Shown: one piece after another, positions 1-7,257 of the stretch
Layout: each line of letters begins with the position of its first letter
Position numbering within the stretch: position 1 is the first letter of the stretch
DNA from: Pseudomonadota bacterium
Lineage (GTDB): Bacteria; Pseudomonadota; Gammaproteobacteria; Xanthomonadales; Xanthomonadaceae
NCBI GenBank assembly: GCA_963205415.1
Contig: CAUJJS010000121.1
Coordinates: 1 to 33,654, forward strand
Direction: 5' to 3'
DNA: 33,654 nt
The notes under the pieces: model-generated
Databases searched by the model: none
What the model was told of the DNA's origin: nothing
What the model saw: only the letters and a program-made list of their open reading frames with translations
Program-made: the position numbers and the translations under genes

Positions 1-238
1 TCGCCGCGTGGTGCTCGAAAACCGTGTGCAGACCGATCACCGCGACGTCATCGTCTGAAAACGTGGCGCGGATGCGTTGGGCTTGAGGCAGACCATGCGA
101 CACGCAGCCGGGGCACAACATCTGGAAGGCCTCAATCACCACCACTTTGCCGCGCCATGCCTCCAGCGTCGGCGCGGCATCGGTATTGAACCAGCGATCG
201 ACCTCGAGCGGTGGAGCCTTGGAAGAGTCGCCGGCCAT
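1..238 (-). CDS. Redoxin-family (TlpA/AhpC-like) thiol protein, C-terminus outside window
   Basis: The first 79 residues are present, read leftward from an ATG at 236-238; the rest lies beyond base 1. The sequence begins MAGDSSKAPPLEV, then has a buried strand (KVVVIEAFQ) leading straight into a CPGC motif at residues 42-45, followed by a helix. That is the thioredoxin-fold layout, and the FQMLCPGCV context fits the redoxin/peroxiredoxin-like group better than thioredoxin itself (CGPC). There is no signal peptide, so it is probably cytoplasmic. It starts 26 bp after the panD stop on the same strand, so the two are probably cotranscribed. Redox function is inferred from the family; the partner protein is unknown. 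Confidence 0.85.
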   Translation of the reverse strand, partial: MAGDSSKAPPLEVDRWFNTDAAPTLEAWRGKVVVIEAFQMLCPGCVSHGLPQAQRIRATFSDDDVAVIGLHTVFEHHAA

Positions 239-264
239 GGTCTTGGCGGATTCGATCGGCCCGA

Positions 265-645
265 TCAGGCCGCCTGCACCGGAATCGCGTTGCTGGTGCG
301 AGTGATGCGATTGCTGGTATCGACGTACACCAGGGTCGGCTTGTGCTTGGTCATCGCCGCCTCATCGATCACGCCATAGGCACAGATGATGAGCAGATCG
401 CCGACGCTGGCGCGGTGCGCGGCCGCGCCGTTCACTGAAATGATGCCGCTGCCATTTTCGGCGCGGATGGCGTAGGTCACGAAACGCTCGCCATTGTTGA
501 CGTTGTAGAGGTGGATCTGCTCGTACTCGCGAATGCCGCTGGTATCCAGCAGCACGCCATCGATGGCGCAGGAACCTTCGTAATGCAGTTCCGCATGGGT
601 GACGCTGGCACGATGAATCTTGGCCTTGAGAACATTCAGTTGCAC
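265..645 (-). CDS. panD: Aspartate 1-decarboxylase
   Basis: PanD converts L-aspartate to beta-alanine for pantothenate and coenzyme A synthesis. It is a small pyruvoyl enzyme that cleaves itself between Gly24 and Ser25; here HYEGSCAID places Gly24-Ser25 exactly there, and Arg54 and Tyr58 (GERFVTY) are in the expected places. The length of 126 residues and the ending AIPVQ match the E. coli protein closely. The start is a GTG at 643-645 with a GGAG Shine-Dalgarno about 8 nt upstream. About 110 bp separate it from the next upstream gene, so it probably has its own promoter. panB and panC are not in the window; the redoxin gene follows directly. Confidence 0.97.
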   Translation of the reverse strand: MQLNVLKAKIHRASVTHAELHYEGSCAIDGVLLDTSGIREYEQIHLYNVNNGERFVTYAIRAENGSGIISVNGAAAHRASVGDLLIICAYGVIDEAAMTKHKPTLVYVDTSNRITRTSNAIPVQAA

Positions 646-758
646 GGCAATCTCCGCCGGATGGTGCGTGGAAAAGCCGTCAGTTTAGGAACGATGTTGC
701 AGTGCCGCAACTGGCGTTCGTGGGCGTGTCGTGGCGCGTGCTTGCTTACGGAGGTCGA

Positions 759-2168
759 TCAGGGTGGCATCAGGTAGCGCCCGCCGATTTCGGCTGAGCG
801 CAGGAGCCAGCTTGGGACGACGTGGATCAGCCACAGGCCGAGCAAGGCGTGGCTGACGGCCAAGGGCAGCAGGGCACGGTCCCGCTGTGCCAGCCAAGCC
901 CAGACGCTGCCAGCGAGCAAGGTGAACACCATGAGCGCGAAGTTGGGGGCATGCAGCAGGGCAAACACCAGCCCGCTCAGGAAGGCGGCACGGCAGGGGT
1001 TCGCGGTGAGTTGGCGTGCGCGCGGAACGATGGCCGCAATCAGCAGCCACTGCTGGGCAATGGCCCAGACCGGATAGCGCAGCAGCGAGAAGGCGTCACG
1101 GTCTGCGGAGGGCGATGAAAACCCGAGTAGGGGCGCGGTCACGGCCACGGCGATCACGCTGAACCCCATTGCCCGACGCCAGGCACCGGCATCGCCCAGC
1201 AAATGCCAGTCGAGCGTTGGGGCTCGGGGTGTTACGAACAAGGCCACAAGGCACAGGGCAAAGAGCGCAATCACGGGCCACGGTGTTTCACGTGCCGGCC
1301 AGCCGGTCAGCAACAGGATCACGGCGCAGCCAATGGGCAGGGCCAGATCCAGGCCGGTGCGCATCGTGAGGTGTTCCGGAGTAGCGCCAGCGCGCCGGCG
1401 CAGCCCAAGGATGCTCCAGCCCAGCAGCACCAGCGCGATGGCCCATTGCAGATGCCGACCGTACCCGTCCAGATGGGTGGCCATCCACTGGGCAAGCGCG
1501 CCGATGTTGCCGCCGGCAACGATGGCCGACACGGGATCGGACTGCTGCGTGGCGTCGCGCAAGGCCAGCAAGCGTTCCGGCGTGATCTGGAAGGCCGTCT
1601 CGGTCACGGGTAGGGCGCAGGCGCCCGGCGTTTCACAACGGCTGTTGCGCAATGCCAGGCTCCGCAACTGCAGGTGTGTGCCCGGTGTCGACTCGAAACG
1701 CAACAAAAGGTTGTCGGTCTGAGTGCGCGCCAATCCGCTCACAGTCAGTCGACTGTGATGTTTTCCACCTGCCAGCTCGGCGGTGACCCAGGTCCGGTGC
1801 GGCCGCACGCTGAGCAAGGCCACGCGCACCGGCGCATCGCTGTCGAAGTCCAGTTCGATCTGATCGATGACGGCCATGGGAATGATTTCATCGTTCAAGG
1901 CCAAGGACAGGTTCAGCACGCCCTCTTCGTTACTGCGAACGCTCAAGCCCTGATCGGAGTACGCGGCGCGTTCCAGGCCGCCACTGCCGGCGGCCACAAC
2001 GCTGGCGGCACGGGAAAAGTCCCAGTGCGACGGCGCTTGCCCCTGTGCCCAGACCTGCGCACGGCCGTGCGCCTGCTGCGCCAGCCAGGTGGAAACCGTG
2101 ATCTGCGACAGCAGCCAGAAGCCCGTAATCGCAAGTGCCGCGAACAGGCCCAGTCGCACCCAGCGCAC
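759..2168 (-). CDS. Membrane protein with C-terminal CPBP (Abi/CAAX-protease-like) domain, atypical motif 1
   Basis: The 469-residue protein has an N-terminal membrane anchor (about residues 5-22), an exported domain of roughly 200 residues rich in beta strands, then a run of hydrophobic segments ending in a CPBP-like domain. Motif 2 (FALLHAPN, His406) and motif 3 (AVSHALLG, His440) are clear. The usual EExxxR of motif 1 is replaced by QQ at 372-373, with an arginine at 383, so the glutamates normally needed for proteolysis are missing. It may be a non-proteolytic member or a divergent QQ subgroup. It begins 8 bp after the phhB stop and is probably cotranscribed with it. Substrate and role are unknown. 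Confidence 0.75.
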   Translation of the reverse strand: MRWVRLGLFAALAITGFWLLSQITVSTWLAQQAHGRAQVWAQGQAPSHWDFSRAASVVAAGSGGLERAAYSDQGLSVRSNEEGVLNLSLALNDEIIPMAVIDQIELDFDSDAPVRVALLSVRPHRTWVTAELAGGKHHSRLTVSGLARTQTDNLLLRFESTPGTHLQLRSLALRNSRCETPGACALPVTETAFQITPERLLALRDATQQSDPVSAIVAGGNIGALAQWMATHLDGYGRHLQWAIALVLLGWSILGLRRRAGATPEHLTMRTGLDLALPIGCAVILLLTGWPARETPWPVIALFALCLVALFVTPRAPTLDWHLLGDAGAWRRAMGFSVIAVAVTAPLLGFSSPSADRDAFSLLRYPVWAIAQQWLLIAAIVPRARQLTANPCRAAFLSGLVFALLHAPNFALMVFTLLAGSVWAWLAQRDRALLPLAVSHALLGLWLIHVVPSWLLRSAEIGGRYLMPP

Positions 2169-2176
2169 GCGCGTGC

Positions 2177-2527
2177 TCAGTGGGAATCGCCCGCCAAAAG
2201 GCTCACCTTGGCGGCGCAGATGAAGTCGTTGGCCGACAGTCCGTCCACATCGTGACTGCTGTAGCGCACCTCGCAGCGATCGTAGTGCACGCCCAGATCG
2301 GGGTGGTGATCTTCGTGGTGGGCGATGAAGGCGATGGCATTCACGAAGGCGAGGGTGCGGTAGTAGTCGGCAAAGCGGAAGCTGCGGCGAATGGCCGCGC
2401 CGTCTTCGATCAATTCCCAGCCGGGCAGGGCCGTCAGATGGGCAGCAATGGTCGCCGCGTCCATCGCGGGTGCGCCCTTGCGCAAGGGCTGGCAGTGTTG
2501 TGAGGCGAGGTCGGCAAGCGAGGTCAT
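2177..2527 (-). CDS. phhB: Pterin-4a-carbinolamine dehydratase
   Basis: This 116-residue protein recycles 4a-hydroxytetrahydrobiopterin formed by aromatic amino-acid hydroxylases. The family signature is intact: FRFADYYRTLAFVNAIAF followed by the histidine cluster HHEDHHPDL, then VRYSSHDVDGLSANDF. The length is normal for the bacterial proteins. No phenylalanine hydroxylase gene is in the window, so it may act with one encoded elsewhere or serve as a general pterin dehydratase. It is transcribed divergently from nfuA across a 97-bp gap and is followed 8 bp later by the CPBP membrane protein. Confidence 0.93.
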   Translation of the reverse strand: MTSLADLASQHCQPLRKGAPAMDAATIAAHLTALPGWELIEDGAAIRRSFRFADYYRTLAFVNAIAFIAHHEDHHPDLGVHYDRCEVRYSSHDVDGLSANDFICAAKVSLLAGDSH

Positions 2528-2624
2528 GACAAGCTCCGAGAAAGTCTCGAAGTATACGTCCGCTTCACCGAAGTCCGTCTTGGGTGGCGATACAATACGC
2601 GTTCGAAATCAATGCCCGTGATCC
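2528..2624. promoter_or_regulatory. Divergent promoter region between phhB and nfuA
   Basis: This 97-bp gap separates two divergent genes. For nfuA (plus) a TACAAT hexamer lies at 2591-2596, about 28 bp before the ATG; the matching -35 is weak. For phhB (minus) the complement of 2551-2556 reads TATACT, also a good -10, again without a convincing -35. Both assignments come from reading the sequence only. Confidence 0.4.
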
Positions 2625-3212
2625 ATGATCGAAGTCAGCATTCGCGCCCAATCCTATTTCCGCCAGTTGCTCGTCGAGCAGGGTGAAGAGGCCGTGGGAG
2701 TGTTGCTGCGGGCCATTGACGGTGGCACCCCGGCCGGTGAAGTGAAACTGGAGTTCTGCGAGGCGGCCGATCTCAAGGGCGACGAACACCGCATCGATTA
2801 CCCCGGCGCCTGCATCTATGTGGATCGCAGCAGCCTGCCGCACTTTGACGGTGCGCACATTGACTACGAACCCTCGGCCACGGGCGGTCAGCTCAATATC
2901 CGCGCACCGCGCATCAAGGGCGAAGTGCCAACGGGCGATGCGGGCTTGGTGGACAGGGTGCGTCATGTGCTCGATTCCATGGTCAACCCGCAACTGGCGA
3001 TGCACGGTGGCAAGGCGAAGCTGGAACAAGTGACCGAAGAAGGCGTGGTGCTCTTGCGCTTTGGTGGCGGTTGTCATGGCTGTGGCATGGTCGAGATGAC
3101 CATGCGCAATGGCGTGGAAAAGACCCTGATGGCGAAGGTGCCAGGCATTACCGGCGTGCGCGATGTCACCGACCATTCCAGCGGCACAAAACCCTATTAC
3201 GCACCGCGTTGA
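2625..3212 (+). CDS. nfuA: Fe/S biogenesis protein NfuA
   Basis: NfuA carries 4Fe-4S clusters to client enzymes under iron or oxidative stress. The 195-residue protein has the two-part layout of the gammaproteobacterial form: a degenerate A-type domain (about 1-100) lacking the scaffold cysteines, then an Nfu domain with GGGCHGCGMV, whose cluster-binding Cys150 and Cys153 match E. coli 149/152. The ending GVRDVTDH followed by a PYY motif is also typical. Start ATG 2625 has no strong Shine-Dalgarno, but the N-terminus fits the family. The deaminase gene starts 17 bp downstream on the same strand. Confidence 0.96.
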   Translation: MIEVSIRAQSYFRQLLVEQGEEAVGVLLRAIDGGTPAGEVKLEFCEAADLKGDEHRIDYPGACIYVDRSSLPHFDGAHIDYEPSATGGQLNIRAPRIKGEVPTGDAGLVDRVRHVLDSMVNPQLAMHGGKAKLEQVTEEGVVLLRFGGGCHGCGMVEMTMRNGVEKTLMAKVPGITGVRDVTDHSSGTKPYYAPR

Positions 3213-3229
3213 AATCTTGGAGCACATCC

Positions 3230-3667
3230 ATGGACAGTTTCATGCAAGCCGCCATCGACGAGGCCCAGGCCGGTTGGGACGAGGGCGGTATCCCGATCGG
3301 CTCGGTCATCGTGTATCGCGGCAAGATCATCGGTCGGGGCCATAACCGTCGGGTGCAGAAGGGCAGTTCGATCCTGCACGGGGAAATGGATGCCTTCGAA
3401 AATGCTGGCCGTCAGCCGGCATCGGTGTACCGCGAATGTACGCTCTACACCACGCTGTCGCCCTGCTCGATGTGCTCGGGCGCGATCCTGCTGTATGCCA
3501 TCCCGCGGGTGGTGATCGGGGAAAACCGCAGCTTCATGGGTGATGAAGCCCTGTTGCGCAGTCGCGGTGTGGAATTGACCGTGCTCGACGATCCCGCCTG
3601 CATCGAATTGATGGCGCGCATGATGCGCGACAAGCCTGCGCTTTGGAACGAGGACATCGGTCGGTGA
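3230..3667 (+). CDS. Nucleoside/cytosine deaminase of the yeast Fcy1 type
   Basis: A 145-residue zinc deaminase of the cytidine-deaminase fold. The zinc and proton-shuttle residues are His50 and Glu52 (LHGEMDAFEN) and Cys79/Cys82 (SPCSMC). The pattern GGIPIGSVIVYRGKIIGRGH, the TLYTTLSPC block and the terminal ALWNEDIGR align with yeast cytosine deaminase (Fcy1; H62, E64, C91, C94, end WFEDIGE) much better than with bacterial CodA or TadA. Cytosine to uracil is the likely reaction, but guanine or other bases cannot be excluded. ATG 3230 was chosen because homologues begin here; an open frame extends upstream inside nfuA. A second copy of only the 3' end lies at 7258-7335. Confidence 0.88.
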   Translation: MDSFMQAAIDEAQAGWDEGGIPIGSVIVYRGKIIGRGHNRRVQKGSSILHGEMDAFENAGRQPASVYRECTLYTTLSPCSMCSGAILLYAIPRVVIGENRSFMGDEALLRSRGVELTVLDDPACIELMARMMRDKPALWNEDIGR

Positions 3668-3978
3668 TGCGCCAATAACGTGAATTGATCGTAAATAGAC
3701 CGCAAAGCGCGTTTCAAGTATGTCGTTCTGAACGGCGTAAGAGCGGGATGGCAGGGGCAGTTCCTTGCCGCGTATCGGAATGGGTCAGGGATGGCGCCCC
3801 ACTGTGCAAACCGGGACTACTGGCCGTAAGATCGGCGCCGCTGCGATGAGTTTGTCAGCAACGTACCCAATCGATTTCTAAAAACAACAATTTCCAAATT
3901 CGACCTGAACCTGCCTTCGCCAACCCTGCGACCGCTGCCGTCGGTCGAGGGCGCGTCCACTCTCTGGGGAATGTCACG
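3668..3978. other. Intergenic region upstream of the IPTL-tailed protein
   Basis: 311 bp without a convincing gene. The stretch around 3860-3900 is locally AT-rich (TTTCTAAAAACAACAATTTC) and is the most likely place for a promoter, but no clear -35/-10 pair stands out. A short dyad GACCG/CGGTC lies near 3930-3946. Only small out-of-frame ORFs are present. It marks the left edge of the accessory block that ends at 7335. Confidence 0.45.
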
Positions 3979-4647
3979 ATGAAAACTTTGTTCCATGCGG
4001 TGATGGTTTCAATCCTGCTTGCAGTACCGAAGCTGGTGTTGGCTGCGCAAATTCCGGTCCACAACACGGGGGTCGATGCATCCGATGTGCTGGTGGCCTC
4101 AGGTGCGCAGGCAGCGTTCTGGACGCTCTCCGCCAAGCCGGCCGGCGCCGTTCCGGCGATCGGCAGCTACCCCTATCGGTACTACAATGGAGCGTACTTC
4201 GCCGATACCGCGACTGCCGCCTGGGTCTCACCGCAAGCGGGTGGTGCTGCCGGAGTGATGGGAGCCTACACCTACGACTTGGTGATCGACCTGACGGGAT
4301 TGGATCCCTCCACCGCCGTCATCAGCGGGGTCTTTGGCACCGACAATGACGGTGCCATCTGGCTGAATGGCAATGCACCCGTCGCCACCACCGGTTTCGC
4401 CGGCTTCGGCGCCACCACGCCATTTACCATCACCAGCGGTTTCGTGTCGGGCGTGAATACGCTGCATGTGCAGGTCAACAATGGCGGTGATCCCACGGCA
4501 TTTTTCGTGTCCTTCACCAGTGCCACGGCTGCGCCGCTCCCCGGACCACCGGCCATGATTCCTGCAACCTCTTGGCCTGTTTTGGGCGGACTCAGCCTGC
4601 TGTTGTTGCTGACTACCTTGGCAGCGCTTCGGCAACGCCGCGTCTAA
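3979..4647 (+). CDS. Secreted protein with IPTL-CTERM-like sorting tail
   Basis: 222 residues. It begins with a signal peptide (MKTLFHAVMVSILLAVPKLV, with cleavage expected after LAA near residue 23). The exported body (about 24-190) is rich in Gly, Ala, Thr and Asn with alternating strands (VISGVFGTDNDGAIWLNG, NTLHVQVNNGGD), suggesting a beta-sandwich, possibly carbohydrate-binding. The last 29 residues start IPATSWPVLGG, continue with a leucine-rich membrane segment and end in RQRRV: a signal, hydrophobic helix and basic end as in IPTL-CTERM, although the usual TLSEW is degenerate. A sorting machinery is not in the window. Function of the body is unknown. Its TAA stop forms part of the target site of the MITE that follows. 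Confidence 0.8.
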   Translation: MKTLFHAVMVSILLAVPKLVLAAQIPVHNTGVDASDVLVASGAQAAFWTLSAKPAGAVPAIGSYPYRYYNGAYFADTATAAWVSPQAGGAAGVMGAYTYDLVIDLTGLDPSTAVISGVFGTDNDGAIWLNGNAPVATTGFAGFGATTPFTITSGFVSGVNTLHVQVNNGGDPTAFFVSFTSATAAPLPGPPAMIPATSWPVLGGLSLLLLLTTLAALRQRRV

Positions 4648-4776
4648 GGATGTCTGAACAAGCCCATTATGCCCGCGAAGGCGGGCATTCAGCGACTTCA
4701 AGTCATTGAAATAAGAGGCACTGGACTCCCGCTTCCGCGGTGGTGACGTGCAAATGTCGACTTGTTCAGATGCTCC
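4648..4776. mobile_element. IS5-like MITE with internal REP-type hairpins
   Basis: About 129 bp bounded by terminal inverted repeats: left GGATGTCTGAACAAG (4648-4662), right CTTGTTCAGATGCTCC (4761-4776), with a perfect 10-bp core TCTGAACAAG/CTTGTTCAGA. TAA (or CTAA) occurs immediately outside both ends (4645-4647 and 4777-4779), consistent with a 3- or 4-bp target duplication of the YTAR type used by IS5-family elements, whose ends also contain GAACAAG. Inside are three hairpins: ATGCCCGC-GAAG-GCGGGCAT (4669-4688), TTCAA-GTCA-TTGAA (4697-4710) and CCGC-TTCC-GCGG (4729-4740). It has no coding capacity. No second copy is visible in the window. Confidence 0.75.
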
Positions 4777-4821
4777 TAATCGGCTTGGCACCACGACCCA
4801 GCATTAGCCGCATCAATTCGA

Positions 4822-4857
4822 CTCGCTGCCCGAGTGGGGGCTTCCTCGGGCAGCGAG
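4822..4857. other. Long perfect hairpin (13-bp stem) flanked by ATTCGA
   Basis: CTCGCTGCCCGAG (4822-4834) and CTCGGGCAGCGAG (4845-4857) are perfectly complementary, with a 10-nt loop. There is no T-tract, so a classical terminator is unlikely, though it could end or stabilise the mRNA of the upstream secreted gene. The hexamer ATTCGA sits directly on both sides, as a direct repeat. Confidence 0.6.
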
Positions 4858-4995
4858 ATTCGACATGAGTACCAATCGCCCCAAGCGCGGATGCACGCCG
4901 GTGAACGCAGCGGTCCGGGCCGCATGTCGGACCGGTCTTTGAGTATGTTCAAGTCACCGCAGGGCAGTGGCCCCCGTTTTCACGGTTTGTCGTTA

Positions 4996-5017
4996 CGGTA
5001 GGTGTGTGAACCTACCG
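4996..5017. other. Hairpin in the leader of the DGFE-tailed gene
   Basis: CGGTAGG (4996-5002) pairs with CCTACCG (5011-5017) around an 8-nt loop, 36 bp before the ATG at 5054. The size suits either an mRNA leader hairpin or an operator dyad; nothing in the sequence decides between them. Confidence 0.4.
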
Positions 5018-5053
5018 ACCCTGGACGAACTAACCCGGTATCTGGAGACTCGA

Positions 5054-5389
5054 ATGCGCGCCCGCCTCACGTTCGTAGTTGTCATTGGACTCGGCCTTTT
5101 GGGTGTCGATCCCGCTCACGCCCAATATTCGATCAGCTGGTCGACGATTGCCGGCGGCGGTGGCACGTCCGTTGGCACGTCGGATACCGGAACGGACTAC
5201 AGGCTGTCCGGAACGATTGGACAGCACGATGCGGGAGAGTTGTCGCTGTGCTCGGGACTTGCTTGCGTCGGAGCGACGTACGAATTGACCGGTGGCTTCT
5301 GGACTGGCGTGACGGGTGACCCGACCCCCGGCGTCGGCTGTGGCGCCAACCTCGACTGCATCTTCCGCGATGGCTTCGAGTCACCATGA
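5054..5389 (+). CDS. Small secreted protein with GTIGQ/GGFW module and C-terminal DGFE tag
   Basis: 111 residues. The signal peptide is MRARLTFVVVIGLGLLGV with cleavage after AHA at about 23. The mature part holds a motif set seen in many secreted bacterial proteins: ISWSTIAGGGGTSVGTS, then YRLSGTIGQHDAG, then YELTGGFWTG. The end, CGANLDCIFRDGFESP, matches the (I/L)F-x-DGFE tails common on secreted proteins of Xanthomonadales relatives; I infer a sorting tag by analogy and do not know its receptor. Four cysteines could form disulphides. ATG 5054 was preferred over an upstream in-frame start near 4967 because it directly precedes the signal peptide. Confidence 0.75.
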   Translation: MRARLTFVVVIGLGLLGVDPAHAQYSISWSTIAGGGGTSVGTSDTGTDYRLSGTIGQHDAGELSLCSGLACVGATYELTGGFWTGVTGDPTPGVGCGANLDCIFRDGFESP

Positions 5390-5522
5390 TGGGAAGCTCA
5401 ACACACGCCACACAGGCCACTTCGTGCGTTCGACGCCAGTCAGAAGTCGCAAAGTTGCGATTCGCTGGCCCCGCAACGCGTACTTTTGCGTGATTTTGAT
5501 GGAACCTGCCTTGGAGTTCGCC

Positions 5523-5930
5523 ATGCGCCATGTACTGCCTTGCACCTTTTTTCTTGGCGTTCTGTTGGCCGTGCCTACGGCCACCGAAGCGCAAAACCTC
5601 GGCACTGCGTTCACCTATCAAGGCGAACTGAAGGCCGCCGGGGAAGCGGCCCAAGGCCTGTTCGACTTCGAAGCCTGCCTGTTCGATACCCCCGTCATTC
5701 CCAATTCCATGCCCTTGCTCTGCGTCGAGCAGGCCAATCGACCGGTTGGGGGCGACGGGCAGGGGAGATTCACCCTGAGCCTGGACTTCGGCGCGGCATT
5801 TGACGGCAGCGTGCGTTATCTCGAAATTCGAGTGCGTCCTGCAGGCGTTGGCGGCACCTTCACCGCATTGTTGCCCCGTCACGAGATCCGCCCCACGCCC
5901 GAAGCCCTGCGCGCCGCGAGCGCACCGTAA
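5523..5930 (+). CDS. Secreted repeat protein, N-terminal part, ending at a premature TAA
   Basis: 135 residues up to TAA 5928-5930. A signal peptide (MRHVLPCTFFLGVLLAVPTA, cut near TEA-Q) is followed by a domain beginning GTAFTYQGELKAAGEAAQG and running through FDFEACLFD, FTLSLDFGAAFDGSVRYLEI to LPRHEIRPTPEALRA. This is the conserved N-terminal module of many secreted bacterial proteins, which normally continues after TPxALRA into a long C-terminal region. Here the same reading frame stays open after the TAA and joins the repeat region that ends at 7253, so this looks like the front part of one gene cut by a single nonsense codon. A CAA to TAA change would explain it. It could still be secreted as a short domain. 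Confidence 0.75.
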   Translation: MRHVLPCTFFLGVLLAVPTATEAQNLGTAFTYQGELKAAGEAAQGLFDFEACLFDTPVIPNSMPLLCVEQANRPVGGDGQGRFTLSLDFGAAFDGSVRYLEIRVRPAGVGGTFTALLPRHEIRPTPEALRAASAP

Positions 5931-6104
5931 AGCGGGATTGCCGGTGCACCTGCAGGCTTCAGCGACAACATCGACAACGATAGCGGCGGTGACATCACCG
6001 CCGTCATCGCTGGTACCGGCCTGAGCGGTGGTGACATCACGGGTGATGCGACGCTGGGAATCGCCGATGGCGGAGTCGGCCTGACCCAGATCAACACCGC
6101 GCAG

Positions 6105-7253
6105 GTGCAGGCACGGGTCAACGCCAGCTGCCCCGACGGCGAGGCCATCGCCAGCATCGGCGATGATGGATCGGTCAGCTGCACCTCGATTCCCGCCGCT
6201 TTCGCGCATGTCATTGATGCGGCCAACAACGTCGGTAGCGACATCGACCTCGCCCTGCGCAACGACGACCGTCCGGTGCTGGCTTACTACTACGCCTCGG
6301 CGACCGCCTTGAGATTGCACCTGTGCGCGAACCGCGCCTGCAGTGATGGCGTCACCCGCAACATCGACGCCTCAGGCGACGTTGGGCGTGGTGTGGCGCT
6401 GGCGCTCACCTCCGATGGACGGCCGGTCGTCGCCTATCAGGACACCACCAACCTCGCACTGAAGCTGTACACCTGCGACAACGCCGATTGCAGCCTCAGC
6501 TCGCGCCGCACCCTCGACGATACGCGCGATGTCACCACCAGCATCGACCTTGTGATCCGCAACGATGGTCGTCCCCTGGTGGTCTACGGTGACAACACGA
6601 ATTTCGAAGCGCAGGTGTACGACTGTGCCGATGTCAGCTGCAGCAGTGGCACGCGTCGCTACCTCACCAGCAGCATGTTCGTCGGCTCGGACCTCGCGAT
6701 CGAACTTGATCCTGCCGGGTTGCCCGTGATCGCCAAGGGTGGGAACGCGGGTGGCGGCGTACCGATCTATCTGGTGCGTTGTTCTGACGTCAACTGCGCG
6801 GGGGCCAAGACAGTCATTGCCTTGGCATCGAAAACCGCGAACAAGCTCGACCTGATCATACGCAGCAATGACCGGGCACTGATTGCCACAACCGGATCGG
6901 GCGTCGGCGTCGAGGTGCTGGAGTGTACCAACGCCACCTGCAGCGCGGTCACTGCGTACCCGATCGACACCAACGCCTCGGATCGCGTTTCGCTGGTCGA
7001 AGCGGCGGCACAACCGGCGCTGGCGTTCCGGCGATTCGTTGCCGCCGATCAGAGCTACCTGCGTCTGCACCGGTGTGTCTCGAGCTCATGCTTGGATGGC
7101 TCCTCCCGCGTGCTCGATGGCGGCCCCGGCGAAGCCGTGGGCAACGCGGCCGTGGTGGCGGTGCGCAGTGATGGGCGCCCGGTGGTGGCGCACTACGACT
7201 CGCTCAACGAGGATCTGTTGCTGCACGTGTGCGGCAATCCGAATTGCCTCTGA
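6105..7253 (+). CDS. Secreted repeat protein, C-terminal part (seven beta-propeller-like repeats)
   Basis: 382 residues from the first ATG, but the frame is open from 5931 and the same frame as 5523-5930; the segment 5931-6104 encodes plausible linker (DNIDNDSGGDITAVIAGTG). The body consists of about seven repeats of 45-50 residues, each with a strand (DLALRNDGRPVVAYxD style), a short strand and a CxxxxC pair, for example LYTCDNADC, VYDCADVSC, VLECTNATC, LHVCGNPNC. Seven such units suggest a disulphide-stabilised beta-propeller. It lacks its own signal peptide, which supports its being the displaced C-terminal part of the upstream ORF. No terminal sorting tag is visible. Ligand or function unknown. 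Confidence 0.7.
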   Translation: MQARVNASCPDGEAIASIGDDGSVSCTSIPAAFAHVIDAANNVGSDIDLALRNDDRPVLAYYYASATALRLHLCANRACSDGVTRNIDASGDVGRGVALALTSDGRPVVAYQDTTNLALKLYTCDNADCSLSSRRTLDDTRDVTTSIDLVIRNDGRPLVVYGDNTNFEAQVYDCADVSCSSGTRRYLTSSMFVGSDLAIELDPAGLPVIAKGGNAGGGVPIYLVRCSDVNCAGAKTVIALASKTANKLDLIIRSNDRALIATTGSGVGVEVLECTNATCSAVTAYPIDTNASDRVSLVEAAAQPALAFRRFVAADQSYLRLHRCVSSSCLDGSSRVLDGGPGEAVGNAAVVAVRSDGRPVVAHYDSLNEDLLLHVCGNPNCL

Positions 7254-7257
7254 TCGC

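Noticed and set aside
5133..6320. 395-residue minus-strand ORF
   Set aside because: It crosses two secreted-protein genes and the interrupted repeat gene, and its sequence is Arg/Gln-rich without structure.
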